Shown: positions 31,092 to 40,509 of the stretch, piece by piece | Layout of the letters: each line of letters opens with the position of its first letter | Numbering within the stretch: position 1 is the stretch's first letter | Program-made: the position numbers and the translations under genes | Source: CAWKKW01 sp963850345 | Lineage (GTDB): Bacteria > Acidobacteriota > Terriglobia > Terriglobales > Acidobacteriaceae | NCBI GenBank assembly: GCA_963850345.1 | Contig: CAWKKW010000003.1 | Coordinates: forward strand, 186,001 to 250,000 | Direction: 5' to 3' | Length of the DNA stretch: 64,000 nt | Notes under the pieces: generated by a model | The model's database searches: none | The model's input: only the letters and a program-made list of their open reading frames with translations | What the model was told of the DNA's origin: nothing

Positions 31092-32855
31092 ATGAACTGT
31101 ATTTCGAGAAGAATTGCGGGGGGATTGCTGGTCGCGGCCGGCATCGCATGCGGCTTGCCAATGATTGCGGAGACACACGCTGCAAAGGCGGCGACTCATG
31201 CGAAACAAGCAGCGGCGGACGACTTGTGGTGGAAGCATGCGGTGATCTACGAGATCTATCCGCGAAGTTTCAAGGACTCGAATGGCGACGGTATCGGCGA
31301 TCTGAACGGGATCACCAGCAAGCTGGATTATCTGAAGGTGCTGGGCGTAGACGCCATCTGGCTGAGCCCGATCTATCCTTCGCCGCAGGTGGACTTCGGC
31401 TACGACATTTCCAACTACGAAGATATTGATCCAAAGTATGGGACGCTGGCCGACTTCGATCGCCTGGTTGCCGAGGCGAAGAAGAGGAACATCCGCATCA
31501 TCATGGACCTGGTGATGAATCACACCTCGGACAAGCACCCCTGGTTTATCCAGTCCGCGAGTTCGAAGACCAATCCCAAGCGCAACTGGTATGTGTGGAA
31601 AGAGGGGAAGGGTCCGGGTCAGCCGCCTAATAACTGGGAGTCTTACTTCGGCCACTCGGCGTGGCAGTTCGATCCGAAGACGAATCAGTATTACTACCAC
31701 AAGTTCTATATTCAGCAGCCCGACCTGAACTGGAACAACCCGCAGGTAGAGAAAGCCATGTTCGATGTGCCGCGATTCTGGATGAAGCGTGGCGTCGCGG
31801 GCTTTAGGCTGGATGCGATTCCCACGCTATTTGAAGATCCGGCGATGAGAGATGAGGGCGTGGTGAAGGACGCCCAGGGAAATCCGCAGACGAATGCGTA
31901 CGGCGATCCCAAGCTCGACGACACCATGACGAACAATCTCCCGAAGGTGCACGAGGTGTTGCGTGCGCTGCGCAAAGTATCGGACAGCGCGCCGGGGCAG
32001 CATGTCTTGATCGGAGAGACTTACTTCAATAACGTGCAGGATCTGCGGAAGACCTACGGCGCGCACAATGACGAATTGCAGTTGCCGATGGACATGCAGA
32101 TCGGATTCATCAACAAGCTGGATGTTGGACTGTTCCGTCAGCACATCAACGAGGCGGAGACCATGCTGGATGGAAACCAGCCGTTGATTGTCTTCGACAA
32201 CCACGACAATCCTCGCTGGGATCGCTATGGAGACGGCATTCATAACGTGGACATCGGCCGGGTGATCGCGACGATCCTCTTCGCGACTAAAGGCACCGCG
32301 ATGATGTATTACGGCGATGAGATCGGGATGAAGACGACGCCTCCGCTGCGCAAGGAAGACGTGAAGGATCCGATCGGCATCACTGGCTGGCCTAAGGAAA
32401 AGGGCCGGGACGGAGATCGCACCCCGATGCAGTGGGATGACACCGCGAACGCCGGTTTCAGCACCGGTACGCCATGGCTTCCGGTTCCTCCCAGCTTCAG
32501 CCTGGTAAACGTGCAGCGGGAGGTTACAGATTACGAATCGGTTCTGAACTGGTACAAGCAGTTGATCGAGTTCAGGCGAAGCAATGCTGCATTGCGGGAT
32601 GGCAAGAACATCATGTTGAACGTAAACGATAACAAGGTGCTGTCATGGCTACGCCAGCCAGGCAGCGGTCCGGCGGTGGTGGTGTCTTGCAACTTCACTG
32701 ATCAGCCGCAGAAGGTGGCGTTTGACCTGTCGCCGCAGGGCATCCAGGGCAAGCAGGCGAAGACGCTGATGAAGACGCCGGGCAGCCGCGATCCGGCATC
32801 GCTCGAGGCTGTCGAGTTGCCGCCCTACGGCGTGTACATAGGCGAAGTGCAGTAG
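31092..32855 (+). CDS. Secreted GH13 alpha-glucosidase/oligo-1,6-glucosidase-type enzyme
   Basis: 587 aa: signal peptide (GGLLVAAGIACGLPMIAETH), then a GH13 barrel: VIYEIYPRSFKDSNGDGIGD, GVDAIWLSPIYPSPQVDFGY, MDLVMNHTSDKH, the nucleophile motif GFRLDAIP, the acid/base motif LIGETYF and VFDNHDNPRWD. GDGIGDLNGI is the calcium-binding loop of the oligo-1,6-glucosidase subgroup, which also includes trehalose-6-phosphate hydrolases and trehalulose-type enzymes. Substrate is not fixed; alpha-glucosides including trehalose are possible given the nearby trehalase. Confidence 0.9.
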   Translation: MNCISRRIAGGLLVAAGIACGLPMIAETHAAKAATHAKQAAADDLWWKHAVIYEIYPRSFKDSNGDGIGDLNGITSKLDYLKVLGVDAIWLSPIYPSPQVDFGYDISNYEDIDPKYGTLADFDRLVAEAKKRNIRIIMDLVMNHTSDKHPWFIQSASSKTNPKRNWYVWKEGKGPGQPPNNWESYFGHSAWQFDPKTNQYYYHKFYIQQPDLNWNNPQVEKAMFDVPRFWMKRGVAGFRLDAIPTLFEDPAMRDEGVVKDAQGNPQTNAYGDPKLDDTMTNNLPKVHEVLRALRKVSDSAPGQHVLIGETYFNNVQDLRKTYGAHNDELQLPMDMQIGFINKLDVGLFRQHINEAETMLDGNQPLIVFDNHDNPRWDRYGDGIHNVDIGRVIATILFATKGTAMMYYGDEIGMKTTPPLRKEDVKDPIGITGWPKEKGRDGDRTPMQWDDTANAGFSTGTPWLPVPPSFSLVNVQREVTDYESVLNWYKQLIEFRRSNAALRDGKNIMLNVNDNKVLSWLRQPGSGPAVVVSCNFTDQPQKVAFDLSPQGIQGKQAKTLMKTPGSRDPASLEAVELPPYGVYIGEVQ

Positions 32856-32877
32856 GCCAATGCAATTCGGAGACAGG

Positions 32878-32905
32878 AAGGCGCAGCTTATACGGGCTGC
32901 GCCTT
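32878..32905. terminator. Hairpin terminator overlapping a convergent 3' end
   Basis: AAGGCGCAGC and GCTGCGCCTT form a perfect 10-bp stem with an 8-base loop between the GH13 stop and the convergent GT4 gene. The right arm lies within the last codons of the GT4 gene, whose stop is at the loop. A T-rich tract follows the right arm. Confidence 0.8.
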
Positions 32906-34093
32906 TGCTGTTTCCGTGTGGATACCGTCGAGCACCTCTCGATAAGCGGCATAGACATTTTCAAAGACTGAATCCCACGAAGCGGAGAGCGCATACGCGC
33001 GCGAGGAGTCTCGCATACGGGTGTGCAGCGCCGGGTCGAGCAGGACGCGCGCGGCGGCACGAGCGAAGTCTCCATCGTCCGCAATAAAGCCAGTCTCGCC
33101 GTCGCGCACGATATATCGCGGGCCGCCATCGGGAGTGACGATGGCAGGAACGCCAGAGGCAAGCGCCTCAAGCACTACGTTGCCGAAGGTGTCGGTGTGC
33201 GAGGGAAAGACGAAGAGGTCCATGTTGGCATAGGCGCGAGAGAGGTCACGGCCTCGTAAGACGCCGGGCAGACTGGCGTTCGGCAGGTTTTTTCGCAGCC
33301 ACGCCTCTTCGGCTCCCTGGCCGATGATCAGAAACCGGACGTTGGAGATACCGAGAGCTGCAAGCTCCTGTTGAACCGTAGCCAAAGCGGTTACGTTCTT
33401 CTCGACCGAGAGGCGGCCGACGAAGCCTAGGACGAATTCTCCGTCCGCATCGCGATCGCGAGACTCGGGCGAGAAGAGGTGAGTGTCGACTCCTCGCGGC
33501 ATGAGCAGACAGCGGCGGCCGGTAGCTTTCTCAAGCACGGCACAGAGATCGAGATTGGGCGCGAAGAGTATGCGCGCCATGCGGTAGAAGCGGGCGGTGA
33601 CGGCGAGGGTCGTTTCCTCGATGGTCTTGCCGGCGGCGACGGAACGTTGTTCCGAGAGCATTCGTAGCAACCATGCAGACCGGCGGGCCAGGTACTCATG
33701 AACGTTGGTATGCCAGGACGCGACCAGCGGAAAGCCCATATCGTTGGCGAGCCACGCGCCCAGCATGCCAATTTCGCTGGGTCCGGTGATGTGCACCAGG
33801 TCGGGCTGGAACTGCTCGAGCGTTCGCTTCATCAGCGGGAGGTGGCGCAGGAAGCCGACGTCGAAGCGCAGGTCTTTGTCGAGAGGAAAGGAAAGGAAGC
33901 CGCGCTTCAGTTCCAGGCTTTGGACTTGCGATTCGGTCACGAGGTGCTGGGCGCGCTCTCCGGCCCGGACGCTGAGAAAGGGTAGATTGCGACGGCGGGC
34001 AAATGCCTCAAAGTGGCGGCTGGTGTGCGCGACTCCGTTCACTTCGTGAAAAGAATCCGGAAAGTAGGCCAGCCGCGGATATCCAGAGGACAT
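32888..34093 (-). CDS. GT4-type glycosyltransferase
   Basis: 401 aa, Rossmann-type GT-B fold. N-terminal acceptor domain with FPDSFHEVNGVAHTSRHFEA and GPSEIGMLGAW; C-terminal donor domain with LMPRGVDTHLF, GFVGRLSVEKN and the GT4 E-x7-E stretch FGNVVLEALASGVPAIV, then GPRYIVRDGETGFI. This is similar to alpha-mannosyltransferases and glycolipid synthases. Product unknown. It follows the PHP-type gene by 64 bp, likely in the same transcript. Confidence 0.9.
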   Translation of the reverse strand: MSSGYPRLAYFPDSFHEVNGVAHTSRHFEAFARRRNLPFLSVRAGERAQHLVTESQVQSLELKRGFLSFPLDKDLRFDVGFLRHLPLMKRTLEQFQPDLVHITGPSEIGMLGAWLANDMGFPLVASWHTNVHEYLARRSAWLLRMLSEQRSVAAGKTIEETTLAVTARFYRMARILFAPNLDLCAVLEKATGRRCLLMPRGVDTHLFSPESRDRDADGEFVLGFVGRLSVEKNVTALATVQQELAALGISNVRFLIIGQGAEEAWLRKNLPNASLPGVLRGRDLSRAYANMDLFVFPSHTDTFGNVVLEALASGVPAIVTPDGGPRYIVRDGETGFIADDGDFARAAARVLLDPALHTRMRDSSRAYALSASWDSVFENVYAAYREVLDGIHTETAKAQPV

Positions 34094-34157
34094 AGCGGGA
34101 GTGTATGCGGGAGCAGCAGTGCGCGTACAGATGAAGCCAAGTGTTAGCCGAGAATTG

Positions 34158-35309
34158 TTACTCCCCGAGCACGAACCGCAAATCGCGCGACTCGTTCCAC
34201 GCGTAGCGCAGGCTGGAGGAAACGGGATGCGAACCCATCAGGCGCACGGCCTGGATGAGCCACTGCAGGTAGAACGGCGCGGTGCCTTGCGCCCAAAGTG
34301 AGCGCAACGGGCGAACCACTCCGTGGCTGTCGGGATGGAAGACGCGATCGTCCCAGAAGCGGGAGCCTTGCGGAAAATCGGGGTAGTCGCGGATGGCGTC
34401 CAACGTGGATTGCAGGATACGGTGCTTCCACGGCTCCGCATATTGCGGCATAAAGAGCACTTGACTGCGCTGTTGATAGCGAATTTCGTGGACAAATTCT
34501 GTGAAGCTGGCGGCGCGGGTCAGGTTGATATTCGCGTTAGGCTCCATGCCGTGGCGATCGCCGCCCGAGATGAGAAGCTTGTTCCATTCCACGGCCATGC
34601 GCTTCACGGCGCGATTCTCTTCCCAGTTGCGGAGGCCATTGAGTTCAAGCGCGTGGATGAATTGGCCATTCTGCGTCATGAAATCGTGCACCCGGACTTT
34701 GGCCTTATCTTCACCGATGAGGTAGAGGTCCCACATGGGGTGATTGAAGACGATGAGTACGTTGGGCAGGGCATGGAGCGCTGCGAGTATCTCGGTCAGC
34801 TGTTTCTCAGTAGGCGATGCGGTGAACTGCTTAAAGGTGCGCATCCAGAGGGTGCCTGCATCCGAGGGCAGGTTGTGGATGCCGAGATGAAACGCCTGAT
34901 CGCCGCCAAAGGGTGCAGTCCACTCAACCGAGACAGGAATGTGCCGTGCGGAGGCAACAGTACGTAACAGCATCGGCGCCTGAATCGTGTCATGGTCGGT
35001 GATGGATACGAGCGGCATCAGTCCGAGTTTCTCAACCTGCCGCCCTTCCAGATCGAAGGCAAGGCGAGGGGTGAGAGGCGGAGTCCAGTAGCCTGCCCCG
35101 AAATTCAACGGCAGTTCATACTTCTCGCGGCAGCGCTTCTCTGCCCGGGCGATCAGGGGGCGCAACATTTCGTACTCGTTGCCGAGATTGGCGAGGAAGT
35201 CCAGAGTTTCTTTGGATTGGTTGGTGTGACTATGCAGCGAAACGCCCGCGGTGAACGCGCCGGCGGCGGCTGGATCTTTCCACAAGTAGGAAATCCGAGA
35301 AGCAGGCAC
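34158..35309 (-). CDS. PHP-domain-like metal-dependent phosphoesterase
   Basis: 383 aa. The N-terminal part has SLHSHTNQSKET (the HxH of PHP) and LVSITDHDTIQAP (DHD motif). Later come VLIVFNHPMWD and LISGGDRHGMEPN, supplying His/Asp ligands typical of PHP metal-dependent phosphoesterases. No polymerase or histidinol-phosphatase domain is attached. The substrate is unknown. It probably forms a unit with the GT4 gene downstream. The annotated start is the ATG at 35309; no strong ribosome site. Confidence 0.7.
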   Translation of the reverse strand: MPASRISYLWKDPAAAGAFTAGVSLHSHTNQSKETLDFLANLGNEYEMLRPLIARAEKRCREKYELPLNFGAGYWTPPLTPRLAFDLEGRQVEKLGLMPLVSITDHDTIQAPMLLRTVASARHIPVSVEWTAPFGGDQAFHLGIHNLPSDAGTLWMRTFKQFTASPTEKQLTEILAALHALPNVLIVFNHPMWDLYLIGEDKAKVRVHDFMTQNGQFIHALELNGLRNWEENRAVKRMAVEWNKLLISGGDRHGMEPNANINLTRAASFTEFVHEIRYQQRSQVLFMPQYAEPWKHRILQSTLDAIRDYPDFPQGSRFWDDRVFHPDSHGVVRPLRSLWAQGTAPFYLQWLIQAVRLMGSHPVSSSLRYAWNESRDLRFVLGE

Positions 35310-35481
35310 ATTGTCCTCCAGGTGTTTTCGCCATCAGTATCGCGTTCGAGCGTGAACACGCGATTACTGGAGCAAAAACGGGAGTTCAAATTGTGCGGGA
35401 ATCTGACTGGATAACTGGCTCTCTGCCGGTAAGCATATAAGCCGACAGAAGAGCGCAGTCTAAGGTCGGGAACTAAGCAAC

Positions 35482-36459
35482 TTACTTACGGGTCTGCGCG
35501 ATCTCCGGACGGAAGTGAGTCTCGTCCTCTGCCATCTCCTGAGCGCGTCGGGCTTCCGGCTCCAGATGATTGTGGGTAAGGCCGGCCTTGAGTGCTTCGA
35601 AGGCCTCTTCAGGCGTATCGACCATGTGGAACAGTTCACGGTCTCTTGGCGAGATCGCGCCTTTGTCGACCAGTACGTCCAGGTTCACCACCTGACTCCA
35701 GTAGCTGGAGCCATACACGATGATGGTGATCTTCTTGGCCAACTTCTCGGTCTGCGCGAGGGTGAGCAGTTCAAACATTTCATCGATGGTGCCAAACCCG
35801 CCGGGGAACACGACCAAGGCTTTTGACAGATAGGCGAACCAGTACTTGCGCATGAAGAAGTAGTGAAACTCAAAGTTCAGCGCAGGGGTGATGTAGCGAT
35901 TCGGTTGCTGTTCAAAGGGCAAGCGGATATTGAGCCCGATGGTCTTGCCGCCGGCTTCATAGGCGCCGCGGTTGGCCGCTTCCATGATGCCGGGGCCGCC
36001 TCCGGAGGTGACGACGAAACGATGCCGACGGAAGTTGAGCGATTGCGCCCACTCCGTAAGCATGAAAGCGAGACGGCGAGCATCTTCGTAGTAGCTGGCC
36101 ATCTCGACGGCTGCTTCAGCGCGCCGCAATTGCAGCTCGCTGGCCGTACCTTGCTCGAGCTGCGGCTGGCTGGCGGGCTGTTCCTCCAGGGGAGCGGGTT
36201 CGCAAGAGCCCGTGTTCTTGAGCAGTTCAAGTTGCTGACTGGCCTCATCGAGGGCGCGAAAACGGGCCGAGCCGAAGAAGACCACCGTGTCCTGAATGCG
36301 TTCCCGGCGAAAGCGGGCGAGGGGTTCGGAGTACTCCGAGAGGATGCGGATGATGCGGCCGTCCGGCGCGTTGAGAAACGCTGCGTTCTCGTATGCCAGG
36401 GGGGCTCGTTCCAGAGGGTCAGGGTCTTTGATGGGATTGGTGGGATCGATGGTGCTCAT
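35482..36459 (-). CDS. LOG-family (TIGR00730) protein, putative cytokinin-type phosphoribohydrolase/PpnN-like
   Basis: 325 aa. The Rossmann-like LOG domain has VVTSGGGPGIMEAANRGAYE and the hallmark PGGFGTIDEMFELLTLAQT with preceding KALVVF. N- and C-terminal extensions are longer than in simple LOG proteins. Relatives hydrolyse nucleoside 5'-monophosphates to the base and ribose 5-phosphate. It lies 18 bp downstream of a small membrane protein gene, itself 114 bp after typA. Confidence 0.88.
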   Translation of the reverse strand: MSTIDPTNPIKDPDPLERAPLAYENAAFLNAPDGRIIRILSEYSEPLARFRRERIQDTVVFFGSARFRALDEASQQLELLKNTGSCEPAPLEEQPASQPQLEQGTASELQLRRAEAAVEMASYYEDARRLAFMLTEWAQSLNFRRHRFVVTSGGGPGIMEAANRGAYEAGGKTIGLNIRLPFEQQPNRYITPALNFEFHYFFMRKYWFAYLSKALVVFPGGFGTIDEMFELLTLAQTEKLAKKITIIVYGSSYWSQVVNLDVLVDKGAISPRDRELFHMVDTPEEAFEALKAGLTHNHLEPEARRAQEMAEDETHFRPEIAQTRK

Positions 36460-36477
36460 GGGAGAGATGCCTCAGTT

Positions 36478-36813
36478 CTACAGCTCTGAATCGCGATAGT
36501 GAATGGCGTCAGAGATGGCAATCCAGATATTCAGCAGGCCGAGGCCAGAGACGACCCCGCGCACAGCGCCATTGGCGGCCAGGGAGGCCAGTTGCGGCCA
36601 GAAATTGAAGAAGCGGTTGTCGACCCACTGATGAAGCCAGGGCAGCAGGACCACCAGCATGCCCAGGTAGAGGCGGACGATGACACGTAAGAAGAGTTCG
36701 ACACGACGGAGCCAGATGGGCGCGGGCGGCTTGGACTCCGGCGCTGGCTTGCTGGCGGATTCGGCCGAGCCGTCAGGTGCGTCCATCGAATACAGGTTCG
36801 GCTGCTGCAACAT
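36478..36813 (-). CDS. Small membrane protein, unknown
   Basis: 111 aa: an acidic/Ser/Pro-rich N-terminus, an arginine-flanked hydrophobic pair (VELFLRVIVRLYLGMLVVLL, and AVRGVVSGLGLLNIWIAISD near the C-terminus). Probably two transmembrane segments. I recognise no family. Situated between typA and the LOG-family gene on the same strand, with 18 bp to the latter. Confidence 0.65.
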   Translation of the reverse strand: MLQQPNLYSMDAPDGSAESASKPAPESKPPAPIWLRRVELFLRVIVRLYLGMLVVLLPWLHQWVDNRFFNFWPQLASLAANGAVRGVVSGLGLLNIWIAISDAIHYRDSEL

Positions 36814-36927
36814 TGTCTCGCTGACGCTGGACCGAAAGGCGGACCGGGTCGAACTTCAAAAATAACACAGCGACCTCACTACCTTCTGACCGTCAGTCGC
36901 TGCCAGCGGAGTGGCATTGGCGGCAGA

Positions 36928-38745
36928 TCAGTCGGTCGTGGCGAACTGGCGCTTGGGCCGACGATTCGCCTGCAGGATCTTCTTACGCAGGCGTAGGGAC
37001 TTGGGCGTGACTTCGACCAACTCGTCTTCTGCGATGAACTCGATGGCTTGTTCCAGATTGAGTGCTTTGAAGGGCACCAGCCGGATGGCTTCATCGGCGC
37101 TCGAGGCACGCATGTTGGTGAGCTTCTTTTCGCGGACCACGTTGACGTCGAGGTCGTTGTCGCGGGAGTGTTCCCCGATCACCATGCCTTCGTAGACTTC
37201 GATCCCCGGCCCGAGCAGCAGCGTACCGCGTTCCTGCAAGCTGTTAAGGGAATATGTGGTGGTGGTGCCGGCGCGATCTGCGATCAGAGCGCCGGTGGGG
37301 CGCTGCGGAATCTCGCCCTGGTGCGGCATGTAGCCGTCGAAGATGGTGTTCATCACGATGGTGCCGCGGGTTTCCGTCAGCATCTCGCTGCGCAGGCCGA
37401 TGAGTCCGCGGCTGGGCACACGGAACTCGACGCGCACGCGGCCATAGCCGTGATTGTGCATCTTGACCATCTCGCCCTTGCGGGGCCCGAGTTTTTCGAT
37501 GACTACGCCGAGAAAATTTTCGGGAACGTCGATGGTCAGGTGTTCGACCGGCTCCATGACTTTGCCGTCGACGGTGCGGGTGACGATCTCGGGGCGGCCG
37601 ACCATCAATTCGAAACTTTCGCGGCGCATCATTTCAATGAGAATCGCGAGCTGCAATTCACCGCGGCCCAGGACCTTGAAGCTGTCGGGGCTGCCGGTTT
37701 CTTCGACCCGGATGGAGACGTTGGTGAGCAGTTCTTTTTCGAGACGCTCGCGCAGATTGCGGCTGGTGACGTACTGGCCTTCGCGACCGGCGAAGGGAGA
37801 ATTGTTCACCGACATCTGCATCGCGATGGTTGGCTCGTCGATGATGATGAGGGGCAGCGGCGAAGGATTCTCGATACCCGTGATGGTCTCGCCGATGGTG
37901 ATGCCCTCGACACCGGCGATGGCCACGATGTCGCCAATTTCGGTCTGTTCAATATCAGTGCGGCGAAGACCGCTGAAGCTGAAGAGCTTGGTGATCTTGG
38001 TCTTCATCAGCGAGAGGTCTCGTTTGGAGATCATGACCTCGTCGCCGGTGTGCAGGGTGCCGTTGAAAACGCGGGCGATGGCGAGACGTCCGAGGTAGTC
38101 GGAATAGTCGAGATTCGTGACCAGGATCTGCAGCGCTCCGTCAGGGTCGCCGGTGGCCGCAGGCAAGGTCGCAACAATGGATTCGAACAGCGGCTGCAGG
38201 TCGACGCCGGGGACGGCCATGTCGGTGGTGGCGGTGCCGAGCTTGGCGTTGGTGTAAAGGACGGGGAAGTCCAACTGGTCTTCGTGGGCATCGAGATCGA
38301 TGAAGAGGTCATAGACCTCGTTGAGCACTTCCTGCACGCGGGCGTCAGGGCGATCGATCTTGTTGATGACCAGGATGGGAGGCAACTTTGCTTCGAGGGC
38401 CTTGGAGAGCACGTAGCGGGTCTGCGGCAGGGGGCCTTCGGAGGCGTCGACCAGGAGCATGACGCCGTCGACCATTTTCAAAGCGCGTTCGACTTCGCCG
38501 CCGAAATCGGCGTGACCCGGCGTGTCGACGATGTTGATCTTGGTGTCGTGGAAGAAGACTGCCGTGTTCTTGGCCAGGATGGTGATGCCGCGCTCGCGCT
38601 CGAGGTCGTTGGAATCCATGACGCGCTCGGCGACTGCCTCGTTAGCGCGAAACGTTCCAGCCTGACGCAGAAGAGCATCGACCAGGGTGGTCTTGCCATG
38701 ATCTACGTGGGCGATGATGGCGATGTTACGGATAGCGGTGCTCAC
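36928..38745 (-). CDS. typA: GTP-binding protein TypA/BipA
   Basis: Translational GTPase acting on ribosome assembly and stress translation. 605 aa, full length. G-domain motifs: IAHVDHGKTTLVD (G1), RGITI (G2), DTPGHADFGG (G3), NKIDRPDA (G4). EF-G-like later domains contain EDVHLTIDVPE-type sequence and SRGLIGLRSEML, GTTTTYSLNSLQERG typical of TypA. Starts at ATG 38745. It heads a possible three-gene unit with the small membrane protein and the LOG protein. Confidence 0.97.
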   Translation of the reverse strand: MSTAIRNIAIIAHVDHGKTTLVDALLRQAGTFRANEAVAERVMDSNDLERERGITILAKNTAVFFHDTKINIVDTPGHADFGGEVERALKMVDGVMLLVDASEGPLPQTRYVLSKALEAKLPPILVINKIDRPDARVQEVLNEVYDLFIDLDAHEDQLDFPVLYTNAKLGTATTDMAVPGVDLQPLFESIVATLPAATGDPDGALQILVTNLDYSDYLGRLAIARVFNGTLHTGDEVMISKRDLSLMKTKITKLFSFSGLRRTDIEQTEIGDIVAIAGVEGITIGETITGIENPSPLPLIIIDEPTIAMQMSVNNSPFAGREGQYVTSRNLRERLEKELLTNVSIRVEETGSPDSFKVLGRGELQLAILIEMMRRESFELMVGRPEIVTRTVDGKVMEPVEHLTIDVPENFLGVVIEKLGPRKGEMVKMHNHGYGRVRVEFRVPSRGLIGLRSEMLTETRGTIVMNTIFDGYMPHQGEIPQRPTGALIADRAGTTTTYSLNSLQERGTLLLGPGIEVYEGMVIGEHSRDNDLDVNVVREKKLTNMRASSADEAIRLVPFKALNLEQAIEFIAEDELVEVTPKSLRLRKKILQANRRPKRQFATTD

Positions 38746-38961
38746 GGGCGCAGTTTTCCTCTTTCGTTTCTAGCAAGCAGCTTGTCAGATTGCCTCGCGC
38801 AAATGCTCCTGGCTGGGACCGATGGCCGGGCGAAGCAGCAAGAACTTCCTGGTTCTTTCCATTTTACCAGCAGAAGGATTTGGACGGTTCTCCGGCGGCG
38901 AGCGGCCGGGTGGGCCGTCTTTGGGTCAGCACAAAGGCAGAGTGCGCAGATCAGAGTGGAA

Positions 38962-38998
38962 CCCACCCTTGAACCGATGATGCCAGTGCAAGGATGGG
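38962..38998. repeat. Interspersed palindrome-like element
   Basis: CCCACCCTTG (38962-38971) and CAAGGATGGG (38989-38998) can pair over 10 bp with one mismatch around a 17-base loop in the 327-bp gap between typA and the phospholipase gene. Sequences of this look (GGGTGGCCC/CAAGGATGGG) recur between genes in acidobacterial chromosomes, to my recollection. No gene is seen in the gap. Confidence 0.35.
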
Positions 38999-39072
38999 GC
39001 ACCCACGCGTTGCGGCTAAGCTGGGCGGCCCGGCATCCACCTAGGGGCTTGAGGCGGAGAAGGAACCCGCGG

Positions 39073-40431
39073 CTACTGGGTTCCAGCAGGAGCGGGTTGC
39101 TGCTTGGTGGGCTGATCGGCGACTTGGAGCGGCTGAAGTTTGGCGTTTCTTAGCTTCTGGAGGTCATCCTGGACCTTCTGCCAGTCCGCAGGCTTGGCAG
39201 CGACGTAGTTCTGCCCCTGGGCGTCGTAGAAACCCAGCACCGCCGCTCTCAGGCGTGGCGGAATCGGCGTTTCAGGATGCTTCACGATTTCATCGAGCAG
39301 CTTGGCGTAGGTGAAGTCGGCCAGCCGGTATTCGCCCGGCTTGGTAGGTTCGCCGGTGTCCAGATCGCGGTCCGGCAGCCCGAAATGTTCGGTGACCAGG
39401 CCATTTTTCTGCAGCTCTGTGACGGTCTGCTTGAAGTGGTCTACGGTCGCATTCATGCCGGCGTCAAAGGTCTTCTGAGTATCGCCATCCGGCATCTTGA
39501 GCTTCAGTGCTTTAAGGGGGCCGATTTTGGGCAAGACCCTCATGAAAAAAGCGAGCGTCCGCGAGCCAAAGCCAGGCCGCTGATAGTCCCGCCCCCACTC
39601 CTTTTCGTAGTCTGCGCGCTTGATACGGTACAGGAACTTCTTGCGGTCGAAGCTGGGGTCGTCTTTCTGAATCTGTTTGCCGTAGTTCACCAGCGCGACC
39701 CGCGTCATCTTGGGGAGCAGGCCGCTAACGGTGCTGCGATAGGTGCCGATGGCGAGATCTTCGTGGGTGAGGACCTGGTTCACTTCGAAGCCATAGGTAT
39801 CGCGGAAGGCCCGCTCCAGCAGAGGCTTCGAAACCTGAAATCCGATGAAATCGTGGAACTGCTGCGGCGCATAGCGATTGTGCGCTACCTCGATGACGTC
39901 GAAGCCGAACTCCGTCTGAAGGTGGGCCGTGGGGTTCTCGTCGTAGGTCACAACTTTGCCAAAGCGCTGCCGCAGCTTGGGATATTCCTGGCTGGTGGCG
40001 ATGTTTACGGCTGGATGCCCGTAGCTGTCGGCGGTGTAGTGAGCGAGCGCGCCAAGGGCAAAGGCATATTCGTTCACGTCGGAGGCTTCGGTGAGCAGAT
40101 TGGTGACGAAGTCGCCGGTGCGCACGTAATGCATTAAATCGCTGAAGTAGTGGCTGCCGAAGGGGTAGTAGCCAAGATCCTGGATGATGCAGCCGCCGTA
40201 CGCGTACGCGTGGGCTTCCTTCAGTTCGTCCGGGGTAGCCTTCGGAAAGCGCGCGACCAGAAGCGGCGAGATCTCGTCCTTCCAAGTCAGGTCGACGACC
40301 GCTTCGTGAGAGAGCACGGAGTAAGCGGCAGCGCCGCAGGGTGAGAGCAGTAGCAAACCCCCCAGAAGAATGGCAAGCTTACTGGAGAACGCGGCGATCA
40401 GGGCGTTAACACGAGTCTTTAGGTCGTTCAT
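39073..40431 (-). CDS. Zinc-dependent phospholipase C-like secreted protein
   Basis: From ATG at 40431, 452 aa: signal peptide (LAILLGGLLLLSPCGAAAYS), then a zinc-dependent phospholipase C/S1-P1 nuclease-like helical domain. Its conserved pieces are SVLSHEAVVDLTW, AHAYAYGGCIIQDLGYYPFG, SHYFSDLMHYVRTGDF, FALGALAHYTADSYGHPAVN and the His/Asp residues that would bind zinc. The long C-terminal part (SKPLLERAFRDTYGF onwards) is helical and without known motifs. The role is a secreted or periplasmic hydrolase; substrate unproven. Confidence 0.72.
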   Translation of the reverse strand: MNDLKTRVNALIAAFSSKLAILLGGLLLLSPCGAAAYSVLSHEAVVDLTWKDEISPLLVARFPKATPDELKEAHAYAYGGCIIQDLGYYPFGSHYFSDLMHYVRTGDFVTNLLTEASDVNEYAFALGALAHYTADSYGHPAVNIATSQEYPKLRQRFGKVVTYDENPTAHLQTEFGFDVIEVAHNRYAPQQFHDFIGFQVSKPLLERAFRDTYGFEVNQVLTHEDLAIGTYRSTVSGLLPKMTRVALVNYGKQIQKDDPSFDRKKFLYRIKRADYEKEWGRDYQRPGFGSRTLAFFMRVLPKIGPLKALKLKMPDGDTQKTFDAGMNATVDHFKQTVTELQKNGLVTEHFGLPDRDLDTGEPTKPGEYRLADFTYAKLLDEIVKHPETPIPPRLRAAVLGFYDAQGQNYVAAKPADWQKVQDDLQKLRNAKLQPLQVADQPTKQQPAPAGTQ

Positions 40432-40489
40432 ATGAGGAGCGGGGGATTTCGAGTCTGAGATGCAGCATTGACGTTGCGCGATGGCCGAG

Positions 40490-40509
40490 CCCTCCCGATT
40501 TGCGGAGGG
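40490..40509. other. Hairpin in divergent PLC/cysK intergenic region
   Basis: CCCTCC and GGAGGG pair across an 8-base loop within the 274-bp gap between the divergent phospholipase-like gene and cysK. It could be an RNA element of either leader. I compared it by eye with S-box-type riboswitches and did not find their conserved core. Confidence 0.3.

Noticed and set aside
37048..39153. 701-codon open frame opposite typA
   Set aside because: It mirrors typA codon structure and the protein is rich in repeated G-D-D-H words, the reverse complement of TypA coding sequence. No recognisable domains.
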